Part shown: in pieces, positions 9,352 through 18,947 of the stretch
Position numbering within the stretch: position 1 is the stretch's first letter
How the letters are laid out: every line of letters begins with the position of its first letter
Assembly: GCA_946902985.2 (NCBI GenBank)
Contig: OX336389.2
Coordinates: 1,013,731,441 to 1,013,795,440 of the forward strand
Reading direction: 5' to 3'
Origin: Meconema thalassinum
Taxonomy: Eukaryota > Arthropoda > Insecta > Orthoptera > Tettigoniidae
Length of the DNA: 64,000 nt
Made by a program: the position numbers and the translations under genes
The notes under the pieces: generated by a model
What the model was told of the DNA's origin: nothing
Database searches by the model: none
What the model saw: the letters and a program-made list of their open reading frames with translations, nothing else

Positions 9352-12300
9352 TACTGGGAGGAGACAACACCAACAGAGAACAAGAAAAACAAGTAAACAT
9401 TTAAAGGTAATGGTTGTTTTGTGATCGGACCATTAGTGGTCAAGATTTTGGCCGCCCTGACTCTCCCATCTCTTCCAGGATAACACTCGGTCACTCTACC
9501 AGAGATCCATACTAGAGGGGGTGAAACATCCCTAACCAAGACCAAGTCCCCCACTTTAATGTCGGGACTGGAAAAAAACCACTTCTGTCTGCGTTGCAAG
9601 GAAGTTAAATATTCCAAGGTCCACCTCTTCCAAAAGGAATTGCGGAGGGCTTCAAGTTTACGCCAAACGATAGGTAGATTAGAATCCCTGTAAGAATTGG
9701 GAAGAGGAGGAGGGGCAGAAAGAGAAGTGCGTGTAAGGAAGTGATCAGGTGTAAGTGGAAGCAGGTCATCAGGGTCATTGGAAAGCGGAGTTAAAGGACA
9801 AGAATTAACGACACCTTCAATCACAAAATAGCTAGAAACTGCGGGAAATAAGGCACTAGTAAAGATTGCGATATGATGCGAAAAGAGAATTGCCAAGTTT
9901 AAACAAAGCGTATAGACACAAGTACATCTATTAAGGATAAGAATATACCAAATAAACAAAGGAACTATGAGAGTAGAAAGAAAGAACGCCATAGGTAACA
10001 ACCTAGTAGCCATAAACAATGACCTTAAGTCATAATAAGTATCAAAGGGGTTACTCAGAAAAATACTTAAGTCAGCGAGAAACGTGACATGACAAGTATA
10101 AATGCAAAAACACATCGAATGTAACGACGAGAAGAAACAAGTTTGTTCATCAATGAACAATAAAAGTGCAAAATATGTAAGCAGAGTGCAATATATAAGC
10201 GAGTAAAGGATATGCAACGATGTTATAAAACAAGAATCGATGCAATTGTAGAATACGAGCGTGAGTAAGTGGGAGACATAAGCAAGCGCGGCCTTGACCC
10301 ACATAGTACAACGAGATAAGGAATATAAATATCTGAAAGAGTCCTTGACTGGAACAAGTTTATTTTGGTGATGAGTTGAATGGCTTCTGAACTTACGGAA
10401 GCGACTCGCCAGACAATGGTTGGCAATCAGCCAGAGTTGAGATAAGGGAATCTTGCTTTGACCTTTGGCAAGCATACAGGAAATAAACGATAACTTGGCC
10501 TTCCCCAAACTTGTATACAAACAAGTTTTACAAACAAGCAGTTCAAAGTAAACAAACAACACTAGTTGAATCAGCTTTGACTTAAAGCGGAGCGAGTAAC
10601 ACGACATGTAGTCATCCGTAGCTTGGACGTGAGAAAACAATTTAAAGACATAAGAAATAAAGTAAGAAATCAATTTCGCATAATTTTGAGGATCACGGAA
10701 TCCGACAATTTTCAACAGAAAAAAGCTTAATTCTTCCGTACAGAGAAGAAAAGCTGGGACATTGAGAAGGAGTTTATGCGTAAGAATAGTTATTCTAGAT
10801 GCTAGAGAATTCAGATTTTCATGCGGTTTCAAAAGCGACTTCCAATTGTGAGGAAGGGGGGAGGAGCCGGCCGTGGCCATCCTTCTAAATAGCGAAAGAA
10901 GTGAAACATAGCTTACAGCGAAGTGATGGTGACTGATAGCCATGGTTTTACACAAGGGGAAGATAGTTTTCGATAGAGAGTTTAAGCAATTACCTGCTAT
11001 AGAAAATGACATGAGAAGGTAGACGAAGTAACACAAGGCAAGGCGAACTTGAATTGCCATTTTGTGCGGGAAGAAGGCAAAATCATTTAAACAACTTACC
11101 AAGGTGGCGTAGTTGTTCACGATAAGACATCGTTTCGGCAAGTGTTTTTCAAAAGTATCGAGATCGGAAACATGAGCATTCTCTTTTTCAGAAATGAGAT
11201 TTATGTCAGCTGTAACAAAATGACATTGCGCTTTGGTTTGAACACTGGGATGTTGGATTTCACCAGTAATAACCCAACCAAAATCGGTGTCTCTAGCGAC
11301 CACGGTTGAAGATAACTTGCGAACCTGTTTACGGAGACAATTCCAAAAAACATTGGCACTTAAAAGTACATCAATGGGACCTTGAGCATTAAACTGAGGA
11401 TCAGCTAACCTTAAGTGCGAAGGAATCTTTAAACCGGAGGTATTAATAGAGCTGCTAGGGGTGTCCTTGCCAATACTGGTAAGAATGAGACAGTTTAAGT
11501 TAAGATTGGTGTTTCTTTGGCAAACGTCTCTGAATTTCAATTTTGAAGACTGCAAGACTTGAGTTTTCAAATTGTCAATGCCTGATACATTGATGGGAGT
11601 ATGCGATGACGAAAGACCTAGCTTTTTAATTAATGATTGCGAAACAAAGTTGTGCGTTGAAGCAGAATCGAGAAGACCACGGGTTCGAACCCAATTTCCA
11701 AAATTATCTTGGATTTCGAATTGTACAGTGGACAAGAGGGCTTGCGCACTGTGAGAAGTTTCGGCGTTAGAAATGCAGGAAGAAGCATTAGTTTGTTCGG
11801 AGCTGCTCTGCATGGAGTTTGAAGAAGCGGGTACTGATGACCTCGATTTTTCATGAACGTGCAATAAAGAATGGTGCGGTTTTTTACAATGGAAACAGAG
11901 ATTGGATGACGTACAGTTAGAAGAAGAATGCTTAGGTGACAAGCAGTTGAAGCAATGTTTGCTATTGAAGACAAACTTCCTTCGGTCTTCGACAGACAAT
12001 TCTTTAAAGGATTTGCACAAATACAATGTGTGAAGCTTTTTACAGAGCGTGCATTTTAAAGATTTGTTGAGCGGCCTGATATGTTCTCTTGGATGGTTGA
12101 AAGAAGCAGAACAAGTTTGCTTGTTCTCGACAGATGGGAGCTGATGACCCTTTGAAAAGGCAAGATCTTTCTCAAAACTGTGACACTGATGATTCGTTTC
12201 GACATTTTCGCACTGAAATGCGAGTGCTGTAAGGACTTGGCATCGGCTGTTAAGAAACGAGATTAAGTGTTCGAACGAAAATTCCTCCTTGCGGGCGAGT

Positions 12301-13109
12301 TCGATTTCCCATGCCTTTAAAGTCGAAAAATCGAATCTGGATGTAGCTAGATGAATAAGAATAGTGTCCCACGTTTGGACTGGTTGCTTGAGTTGATATA
12401 ATGCTCTCACGTGCAATTGAATAGAATCTAACAGGTCTCTTAAAGAGCTGACGTCATTAGGTTTGACGACTGGCAGGTTGAACAGACAGCGGATGTGGCG
12501 AGCTACACTCAATCGTAAATTGCCATATCTCTCTTTAAGGAGATTAAAGGCGATGTGGTAGTTATCTGCGCTTAAAGGCAGTGATTGGACCAAGGCCAAG
12601 GCCTCGCTTTCCAAAGACGTACGTAAAAAGTAGAATTTATGAATGTCGGGAATTTCCTTATTGTCATGAACGAGTGAGCAGTAAAGTTCATAAAAAGAAT
12701 ACCATTCACCTTCCTGGCCTGAGAAGTGAGGTAGGCTTATCTTAGGAAGTAACGGTTTCGGTTTGTTCTTGTGAACTGAAGCGGGTGCGAACTGGGCCGG
12801 ATTGATGACCCTAGTGTCCGGTTCTGAGATACTGCGGATCAGTTGGTGGGCCTTGGCAATCCCTTCAAGGTACAAGGGTTCGACCTCGTCCCGATCCGAT
12901 TGAAGTTCTGGGCAAGCGGATTCAATCTCGGTTTGAATTTGATCGTAATAATCATAGGACCGTTCGTACAACTTAAGGCGTTGTGTTAGGATGTCTAAAT
13001 CACACTCGGCGGGATTTAATTTGTTGATAAAATTTCTGAATCTAGTGAGTTGCCCTTTATAGGAAGAACGTCTGGCAATGAGAGTTTCATCTTTTTCAGT
13101 AGGAGCCAT
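9186..13109 (-). CDS. BEL/Pao polyprotein: Gag, zinc knuckles, protease, hydrophobic segment, DUF5641
   Basis: One 1307-codon ORF from ATG 13107-13109. Residues 110-300 form the BEL-type Gag (DUF1759), with LPHFSGQEGEWYSFYELY. Residues 353-416 hold Cys/His knuckles (CTLCKKLH, CFNCLSPKH, CFHCKKPHH). Residues 460-620 are the DUF1758 aspartic protease with LLDSAST (Asp481). Residues about 660-1102 match nothing I know: rich in Leu, Phe, Cys, Tyr and Ser, with about ten hydrophobic stretches (for example 938-957, 962-987 and 1036-1060). Residues 1105-1242 return to BEL pol: LTPDHFLTRTSL, then DUF5641 with WKRWTLEYLTSLQRRQKW and VRAAKILTTNG. RT, RNase H and integrase core are absent. The last residues read into the 3' LTR. 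It probably makes virus-like particles and relies on helper RT. The function of the hydrophobic segment is unknown. Confidence 0.88.
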   Translation of the reverse strand: MAPTEKDETLIARRSSYKGQLTRFRNFINKLNPAECDLDILTQRLKLYERSYDYYDQIQTEIESACPELQSDRDEVEPLYLEGIAKAHQLIRSISEPDTRVINPAQFAPASVHKNKPKPLLPKISLPHFSGQEGEWYSFYELYCSLVHDNKEIPDIHKFYFLRTSLESEALALVQSLPLSADNYHIAFNLLKERYGNLRLSVARHIRCLFNLPVVKPNDVSSLRDLLDSIQLHVRALYQLKQPVQTWDTILIHLATSRFDFSTLKAWEIELARKEEFSFEHLISFLNSRCQVLTALAFQCENVETNHQCHSFEKDLAFSKGHQLPSVENKQTCSASFNHPREHIRPLNKSLKCTLCKKLHTLYLCKSFKELSVEDRRKFVFNSKHCFNCLSPKHSSSNCTSSNLCFHCKKPHHSLLHVHEKSRSSVPASSNSMQSSSEQTNASSCISNAETSHSAQALLSTVQFEIQDNFGNWVRTRGLLDSASTHNFVSQSLIKKLGLSSSHTPINVSGIDNLKTQVLQSSKLKFRDVCQRNTNLNLNCLILTSIGKDTPSSSINTSGLKIPSHLRLADPQFNAQGPIDVLLSANVFWNCLRKQVRKLSSTVVARDTDFGWVITGEIQHPSVQTKAQCHFVTADINLISEKENAHVSDLDTFEKHLPKRCLIVNNYATLVSCLNDFAFFPHKMAIQVRLALCYFVYLLMSFSIAGNCLNSLSKTIFPLCKTMAISHHHFAVSYVSLLSLFRRMATAGSSPLPHNWKSLLKPHENLNSLASRITILTHKLLLNVPAFLLCTEELSFFLLKIVGFRDPQNYAKLISYFISYVFKLFSHVQATDDYMSCYSLRFKSKLIQLVLFVYFELLVCKTCLYTSLGKAKLSFISCMLAKGQSKIPLSQLWLIANHCLASRFRKFRSHSTHHQNKLVPVKDSFRYLYSLSRCTMWVKAALAYVSHLLTLVFYNCIDSCFITSLHILYSLIYCTLLTYFALLLFIDEQTCFFSSLHSMCFCIYTCHVTFLADLSIFLSNPFDTYYDLRSLFMATRLLPMAFFLSTLIVPLFIWYILILNRCTCVYTLCLNLAILFSHHIAIFTSALFPAVSSYFVIEGVVNSCPLTPLSNDPDDLLPLTPDHFLTRTSLSAPPPLPNSYRDSNLPIVWRKLEALRNSFWKRWTLEYLTSLQRRQKWFFSSPDIKVGDLVLVRDVSPPLVWISGRVTECYPGRDGRVRAAKILTTNGPITKQPLPLNVYLFFLFSVGVVSSQYGVFLEYTVQENIILIAFACSFLPLSQTPTVIFYFLFVDQVSYIFYESVLDIYLL

Positions 13110-13338
13110 GACAAAGAAAATAAATTGAAATACAACTCACAAAACTGTAGAACCTTGGAAATGCTGTCAAGCTGGTGGCAGCAAATAAGTAGAAAGAACA
13201 GGACACACCAAAGGAGACAGGAGCGGCCTCTTTCTCCTGCACAGGCTTTGCACGACGTAGTTATAGCTGAAAGATTCAAAGCAGATATTAATAATTTGCA
13301 AAGTATTGCCAAACAGAAAAATGACAAATGGACTCTCC

Positions 13339-13354
13339 CGGGTTTCTGGGACCA
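13339..13354 (-). promoter_or_regulatory. candidate primer-binding site of BEL element
   Basis: On the element strand, nine bases after the 5' LTR, comes TGGTCCCAGAAACCCG. It starts with TGG, as expected for pairing with the CCA end of a tRNA. The short gap between LTR and PBS is tolerated in BEL elements. I did not assign the tRNA. Confidence 0.45.
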
Positions 13355-13363
13355 AATTTTGGG

Positions 13364-15721
13364 TAGATTATTGGCTGAGGAATAACCCACCCACCAAGGG
13401 AAGATGATTAAGAACAGGAAGTGGGTTTCGGACTGGAGAAAAAGGATAGCGAAATAGGATGAGAGTTCCACAAAAGTTATAAATTTAGCTTTAAATACAC
13501 TCAGAGGCGGTTGCCACCGCAAATCCGCTCTCTGATACCTAAAGTGGGTACGAGCTTGGTCGAAGCTGACGGGAAACACAGCTAATATTTGGGCGGTTTG
13601 CCAGAGAAAGGCTTTAGTGTATTTCCTCCCAAGCACGCATAAGACTACTATAGGGAAGGGTGATAGTCTGGCAATACAAATAATAGCAGATTTGTTTTGT
13701 ATTAACGATGGCATGAACTTGGGAAGAGTCAGGGAAGACAGGATCTTGCATAAACGTTGTATTTCGAAATTATGAATCCAAAAACAAATATTTAATTTAT
13801 TTAAAAAGGCAAAAGAAGTTTATAACTTTAACAAACATATATTCAATCTGGTTAACAAATTTGGGGTCACAGACCTCAGATGGCATTAAACATTTGCGCC
13901 AGGCAATTAACAATTTATGAGGTTTTAAACCTTATATATGTACTAAAATCTTTGTAAGATTTAAAAAAGACAAATGAAATGCTTAAAGTTTAAACATCAA
14001 ATTGAGTACAAGGAGTGTACTTCAAGGAATGTACAAGTAATTATTTTAGAAAAAGTTACAACTTCGAAAATAACAAAAAAGGAAGCGAGTAAATGAAGAA
14101 GTTCCTATTACTTCTCATGTTTATGCGGAATTACTTCTATGACAATTATACAAAAGAGGGCAGGTCACTTACTGTGAAACCTGAAGAAAAAAAATCAACA
14201 AGGAAGGTTCTAGACTTCCTGTATTTAGATAGGAATCACTAGATAAATGGGGCAGGTTACCCTTTCGTGAGACCTAGAAACAACTCACTAATGAGTTAAA
14301 AGAATTGTATTCTCTCTTTATAAAAGAGAAACAATGTGAGCTTGAACCGTGTATAAAACACGTAATTATACAGAAATTAAGTAATGATAAACAAGCAAAA
14401 TGGAAGGGCACTTCGAAGAGTGACACCTTATGGAGAAGTTACAATTTTATTAATATGGTTTGTTAGTAAAAGGTTGAGGAAAGATCATTGGGATTTAGGA
14501 TCAATGTTCATGGCCTGATTTAATGTAAACGGACGATCGCGACGCGGTAGAAAAGTGGGACAAGCACTAGTTATCACTATAGTCTTTTAAATAGATGAAA
14601 AGTTCGCTGTAGAGACACGAAAGTTTATGTAAAGAAAGTTATTGCAATGATGAAAATAACTGGTTGCACTAGGTAGGCGAGAGTCTATTTCTTGAGAAAG
14701 TTGGGAATTACAATTAAATGCGCCATAGAACATTCCAACGGTGGACTAAAGTTTGCTATTGCAGTAATTTATAAGGAAGATTCCTCATTTTAAATAGTAT
14801 TTTCACAAGTGATTGAAAAATACCTGACGGTAAGACTCGCAGACAGAGTACAGGATCTGGAAGGTTCCAGAACGATCTTAATAGAAAAATGGGGCCAAAG
14901 ATAATCCAGCGGAGGAACTTGCTTTGTAATTTATAGACAGCGGGTATTAGATAATATCCCACGTGGTGAGAAGATTTCTCATTTAGCAAGCATAAGAAAT
15001 GCTGCTTTTCACCAAGATTGGCTTGATTTGACAAAAGCCCAACATGGAAAATCCCGCGAAGAATGATTACCGCCCCACAAGTAATCTCACGCTGTCTATA
15101 AAATAATCAATAAAAGCATTTAGATAAAATTGATGAAGATGAGGTTATAACCTTAAGTCTGTACTTATCTTGGTTGCATGTTGAAGGTGAAGTTCCCCTT
15201 GACAATATTTAATATGCCAACATGGCGTAGAAAGTAGAGTTTGCCTCTTGGTTTGAGGAGACTGGCTCGAGTTGAGCCTTAACTGAGTCGACGGCCGGCG
15301 CACAAGTGAGACCCAATCAGCAGAGCACGGAGGGTCCAAGGAAGGGAAAGAGTGGGGGTAGGAGACAAAAGGAGAACATATAAACCTAGCCAACATTACA
15401 ACAAAAAATTGATCTTCTCTTGCTGAGCCGGTCTTCAAAGAGTTGATAGCTGGCGATGGTGACGAGATCTGGTGGCCAGATGGATAAGTAAATCCTCTTG
15501 CACCAGGAAGAATTGAGGAGCTTCAGAGATTCGTTGCGAGATGACGCTAGGTGGGTCATAGAAGATATATATCTAGAACAGACTCATAAAAGATATAAGA
15601 GACCTGATCAACAAAGAGAAAATAGAAGATAACTGTTGGTGTTTGACTAAGAGGAAGGAATGAACAAGCAAAAGCAATAAGAATTATATTCTCTTGTACC
15701 GTGTATTCTAATAATACACCA
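13364..15721 (-). repeat. BEL/Pao 5' LTR
   Basis: Direct repeat of 6991-9351 at about 99% identity by eye. A minus-strand frame of 232 codons (13016-13714) spans the LTR/internal junction and overlaps the Gag start in another frame. It shows no recognisable domain and I treat it as non-coding. Confidence 0.9.
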
Positions 15722-15737
15722 GGGGGGGGGGGGGGGG
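15722..15737. repeat. 16-G homopolymer at the BEL/PLE junction
   Basis: Sixteen consecutive G on the plus strand directly beside the BEL 5' LTR, with eight more G at 6983-6990 on the other side. The PLE copy at 26330-26360 has only GGGGGG and AGGGGG here, so the tract marks the insertion target and has expanded, or its length is poorly sequenced. Confidence 0.8.
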
Positions 15738-16065
15738 TGGAAATAGGGGATTTTAATAGGTAAATGTTATCTGGATCAGGGTACGATGTACTTTTATTCT
15801 TCAATAGACCAAGACCGATATGCGCAGCAGTATTAAAGGTGCCGAGACGTCCTCAAACACCGGGCAGCGCTTAGTATGAATAGCTAATGGTCTACGCGTG
15901 GCGAGGACGGATCCACGGTCTTTAATAGTTTAAGACCTTCCTGAATCCAATGACATACATCTTAGCTAGACTTGGCAACATCCCACAAATACACATGCAC
16001 TGACCTCGTACAGTACACAGGAATACGGGGCGGGAGGAGGGGAAAAACCAGTTCAGGAGATAACA

Positions 16066-16870
16066 CTCCAGTGCAGTCGACCGCAACTCTTGTAAGAGTG
16101 AAGTTGAAAGTACTCGTAGCACAAGCTAGGAAGACATCCATCCAGATAAGTAGTCTGAAGTATACAGTACAACCATGGTTGACCTTTTACAACCATATAG
16201 TCACCCCAAAGAGACAAACTCCGGATTTCTATCAGCATTTTAGCATTTCACCTAACATCATATATACTACAAATAGCATACACTGACAAGTTGCATTACC
16301 GATACTGCAACCAAATAATTGTACATATTGTAACTATTTTCACCAGTATTTTCAAACCTAGATTTTATAGCCTAAGTACCGGATGAGTTAGCCGTGGTGG
16401 TTACGGCATGACTGTTGGCAGTCGCTCACATCCGGGAGGCGAGGAGGTTCGAATCCCCCCGCTGGCAACCTTGAAGATGGTCTTCTGTGGTTTCCCATCT
16501 TCCTTCCAGGCAAATGCCGGGGTTGGTCCCTAACTATAGGCCACAGCCGCTACCTTCCAACTCCTCGTCCTTACATTCCAACTTCCCTTCTTCCCTCCCC
16601 AACGGTACTTGTAGTTCACCCATTGGGTGTCCGTCTCGAAGCAGCTACAAAACTGGCGAGCCGAACATGTCCTCGGACACTCCCGGCACTAACAGCCATA
16701 CGCTAAAAAAATAGCCTAAGTGTAATGGATCTGATGATGATCGCTTGACGATCGAAACTGGTCATCCTAGTGTATTTATTAATTTCATGTAATTTTTTTC
16801 AGGATTAGGGTATTACCCAACTCTTTTGGGTACATTCGTGTTGACCGACTCAAAAGCACCAAACCTTTGT
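16066..16870. repeat. right inverted arm of the PLE (contains SINE)
   Basis: The reverse complement of 4971-5429, split by the SINE at 16378-16710. The same arm is present uninterrupted in the second PLE copy around 26640-27147. It ends at the 14-bp target duplication. Confidence 0.8.
16378..16710 (+). mobile_element. tRNA-derived SINE inserted in PLE arm
   Basis: 333 bp flanked by perfect 11-bp duplications ATAGCCTAAGT at 16367-16377 and 16711-16721. The tRNA-like head has GCCGTGGTGG (A-box region) and GGTTCGAATCC (B box, 16446-16456). The body has a stretch beginning CAGGCAAATGCCGGGG shared with the family at 2520-2820. The tail is CGCTAAAAAA. The other PLE arms lack it, giving clean empty-site evidence. 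It inserted after the PLE. Confidence 0.95.
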
Positions 16871-16884
16871 TATATTTGTGTCAT

Positions 16885-18313
16885 AAACAACCTATACAGT
16901 GGTGTGATGGTTTTAAAATGTAATGATAACGACACGCTACATCTTTAGCTTTGATGCTGCTTCATGATGGTCCTCACAGAGCACTCACTCGTCCGATCTC
17001 AACATGAACACATGAGCTTGTGGTACGCGTGATTTGCGCAAAAATCATGTGATAAGAAAGAAATATTCTGAGTTCATGTCTCCACGAAAGCCTTTTAATG
17101 TGGCATTTACCCATTTACAATCGCTCAAACAAAGAACCAGCACACTAATGGCAACTATTTGTCCAAGTCCCAAAGGTGAATTTACTCGAGAACTCATACA
17201 GTGGTGCCAAGGATTAGGGGAGAGGTGGGCAAAGTGGTCAAGGTAATGTTAGCTGATTTGCAATCGAAGTAAAGGCATCAAAATTAGTAGTTATATACCG
17301 GTACTATCTAAAAATAATTCGTTTTAAAACATCTGCACCAATTGCCTATTTGTCCGACATTCTCGGGAAAAGTGGCCACTTTGCTTCAAAGTAAAAATAT
17401 GAGTGTGTACAAACGGTTTAAGCTTAAAATAATAATGTACACATATCATATTTATAGAGAGTTTATATAGGCCTAACTGGAAACAAATTAGAACCAAACA
17501 CGTAAAAAAGATATTTGACTTGAAGAAACATGTAGGTCTACGCCCTACCTACTAATAAAATATTCACAATATTTTTTCAAAATTGCGTGAGGAAAAAACA
17601 AAAAAAAGGAAGTTATAAGAGTTTATAAGGTAAAAAATAACCTCCAGTTAAAAATTAATTGCAGTTGTTACAAAGGAAAGAAGAGTTGTTTTCTTCAATT
17701 CCAGCACAGAGTTCGTGGATCCATATATGGTATATTTGGCACTGGATCCATTGTCCTTGTGATATTGAGGCTTCCGTTTAGCAGAGGCACTTTGTATCTT
17801 CATCATCATCATCATCATTATCATCGGCTGGTGAGTACCCCACATTGACGCCATTACATAACAGGTTTTGTTGTTCCAAGATCAACACTGTTCTCTCTTC
17901 TTTGCTGTTTTGTTACAAATCACATCCAGCACTAACCACAAACTACCTTTTAGAGCAGTTATTTTCGTAGTTTGCGCTTGAATCTAATAGCTAAATCTCC
18001 CCATATTTGAGTCCTATTGGAAGCATATGAGATCACCAGTAGCAACGAATCAATCGAAATGACGGGACCCCCACTAAACTTCGGGACGGTTGTTGACAGA
18101 ATAGCTCATCCACAGAATATTTGAGTCCAAGCCACAGTAATTGTTGCTGTTCGATCCAAGGGTGAACCAATTCCCAATTCATCTAATTGTTTGTCCGGTG
18201 CAATTGTTTATGTTTTATTTCTCCTCGTGAAAATACGTACGCACAGAAGATAATTGATTCAATAAAAAACTATAATAGTAGTAATGGTAATAGTAGTAGT
18301 ATTAATAATAATA

Positions 18314-18345
<32 letters not shown>

Positions 18346-18623
18346 AATGATGATGATGATGATGATAATTCCACTTCGACTATCAAGATTTTGTGGTAAA
18401 ACTTTGGTGATAAACCTCCTACCCCTAAACTGCACTGCAGAAGGGAAGAGCCACCAGAATGAATGATCCTGAACATGTCTCAGAAACTAAATAACTTTCT
18501 CGCATGTCTTATGAAAACAGATGCTAATTTTCTGTGATAAAATGTGTGTAGAACATTGCACATGTACTTACAAGATTTTTTGTTTTGGTTTGCCTTGATT
18601 TATTAAAATATATTGTTGTGCAG
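16885..18623. other. intron remainder with GAT/CAT microsatellites
   Basis: Distal 1.7 kb of the carrier intron. It holds a (CAT)n run at about 17799-17827 and a longer (GAT)n run at about 18313-18368; the Asp-rich and Met-rich frames over the latter are repeat artefacts. No other gene or TE could be recognised. The polypyrimidine-poor acceptor TTGTTGTGCAG ends at 18623. Confidence 0.6.
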
Positions 18624-18871
18624 GTACGATATCCTGGATTTCGATCATCCCACTTGACGTGGTCAAGTCCCGACTCCAGTCCGATAATCCGCAAAGACCT
18701 CTTTACAGCAGCATGACGGATTGTTTCATCAAGAGCTACACCAATGGTGGTATTGCAGTCTTTGGACGTGGTTTCTGGATGATCACTCTCCGGGCGTTTC
18801 CAGTCAATGCAGCAACATTTATAGGATATGAATGGTGTATGAATATGTGTCATGGATCCACCCAACAATAG
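18624..18871 (+). CDS. mitochondrial carrier (SLC25 family), terminal coding exon
   Basis: The acceptor AG is at 18622-18623. The exon completes the split Gly codon and continues with TISWISIIPLDVVKSRLQSD, which contains the carrier signature P-x-[DE]-x2-[KR]-x-[RQ]. It then runs 81 codons to TAG at 18869-18871. The RAFPVNAATFIGYEW segment before the C-terminus is the pattern of the carnitine/acylcarnitine and SLC25A45/47/48 branch, so I favour that subfamily without naming an orthologue. Together the two exons supply the third carrier repeat. A run of AAATAAATAAATA from 18912 offers polyadenylation signals about 40 bp after the stop. The 14,810-bp intron in front of this exon contains the nested PLE, BEL and SINE. 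Confidence 0.9.
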
Positions 18872-18912
18872 CTAGCGACCGTTTAACTATTTCCTCTTCC
18901 AGTGTTTCAGGG

Positions 18913-18947
<35 letters not shown>

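Larger units (their letters stand above)
6991..15721 (-). mobile_element. BEL/Pao LTR retrotransposon, nonautonomous, nested in the PLE
   Basis: Two direct repeats of about 2.36 kb (6991-9351 and 13364-15721) enclose a 4-kb internal region with a minus-strand Gag-protease-DUF5641 ORF. The right repeat is therefore the 5' LTR. By eye the LTRs differ by roughly 25 substitutions and a 3-bp indel, about 1%. LTRs begin TGGTGTATTC and end CAATAATCTA; the end is ambiguous by three bases because both left junctions share GGG. The element landed in a poly-G tract of the PLE (8 G at 6983-6990, 16 G at 15722-15737), so its 5-bp duplication, presumably G5, cannot be resolved. RT, RNase H and the integrase core are missing, making it dependent on a helper. 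Confidence 0.9.
4931..16870 (+). mobile_element. Penelope-like element (PLE) with long inverted termini, interrupted by BEL and SINE
   Basis: The element is bounded by a perfect 14-bp target duplication, TATATTTGTGTCAT, at 4917-4930 and 16871-16884. Its left arm (4931-5429) is repeated in inverted orientation at 16066-16870 once the SINE there is discounted; the right arm lacks the outermost 40 bp or so. Between the arms are a decayed RT (5448-6460), a GIY-YIG endonuclease frame (6465-6956) and a 3' region resuming at 15722. Penelope elements pair this RT type with a GIY-YIG nuclease and often carry such pseudo-LTR arms. Comparison with the second copy at 25807-27147 proves the interruption: sequence before 6990 and after 15737 is contiguous there. 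Confidence 0.88.

Noticed and set aside
13016..13714. 232-codon minus frame across the BEL 5' LTR/Gag boundary
   Set aside because: Overlaps Gag in another frame, shows no domain, and the LTR part is duplicated simply because LTRs are repeated.
16446..16456. tRNA gene suggested by A and B boxes
   Set aside because: Part of a SINE with target duplications; no full cloverleaf. The same applies to the B boxes near 2738, 29470, 33190 and 46143.
18270..18476. Asp-rich, Met-rich and Ser-rich frames
   Set aside because: Created by the (GAT)n microsatellite.
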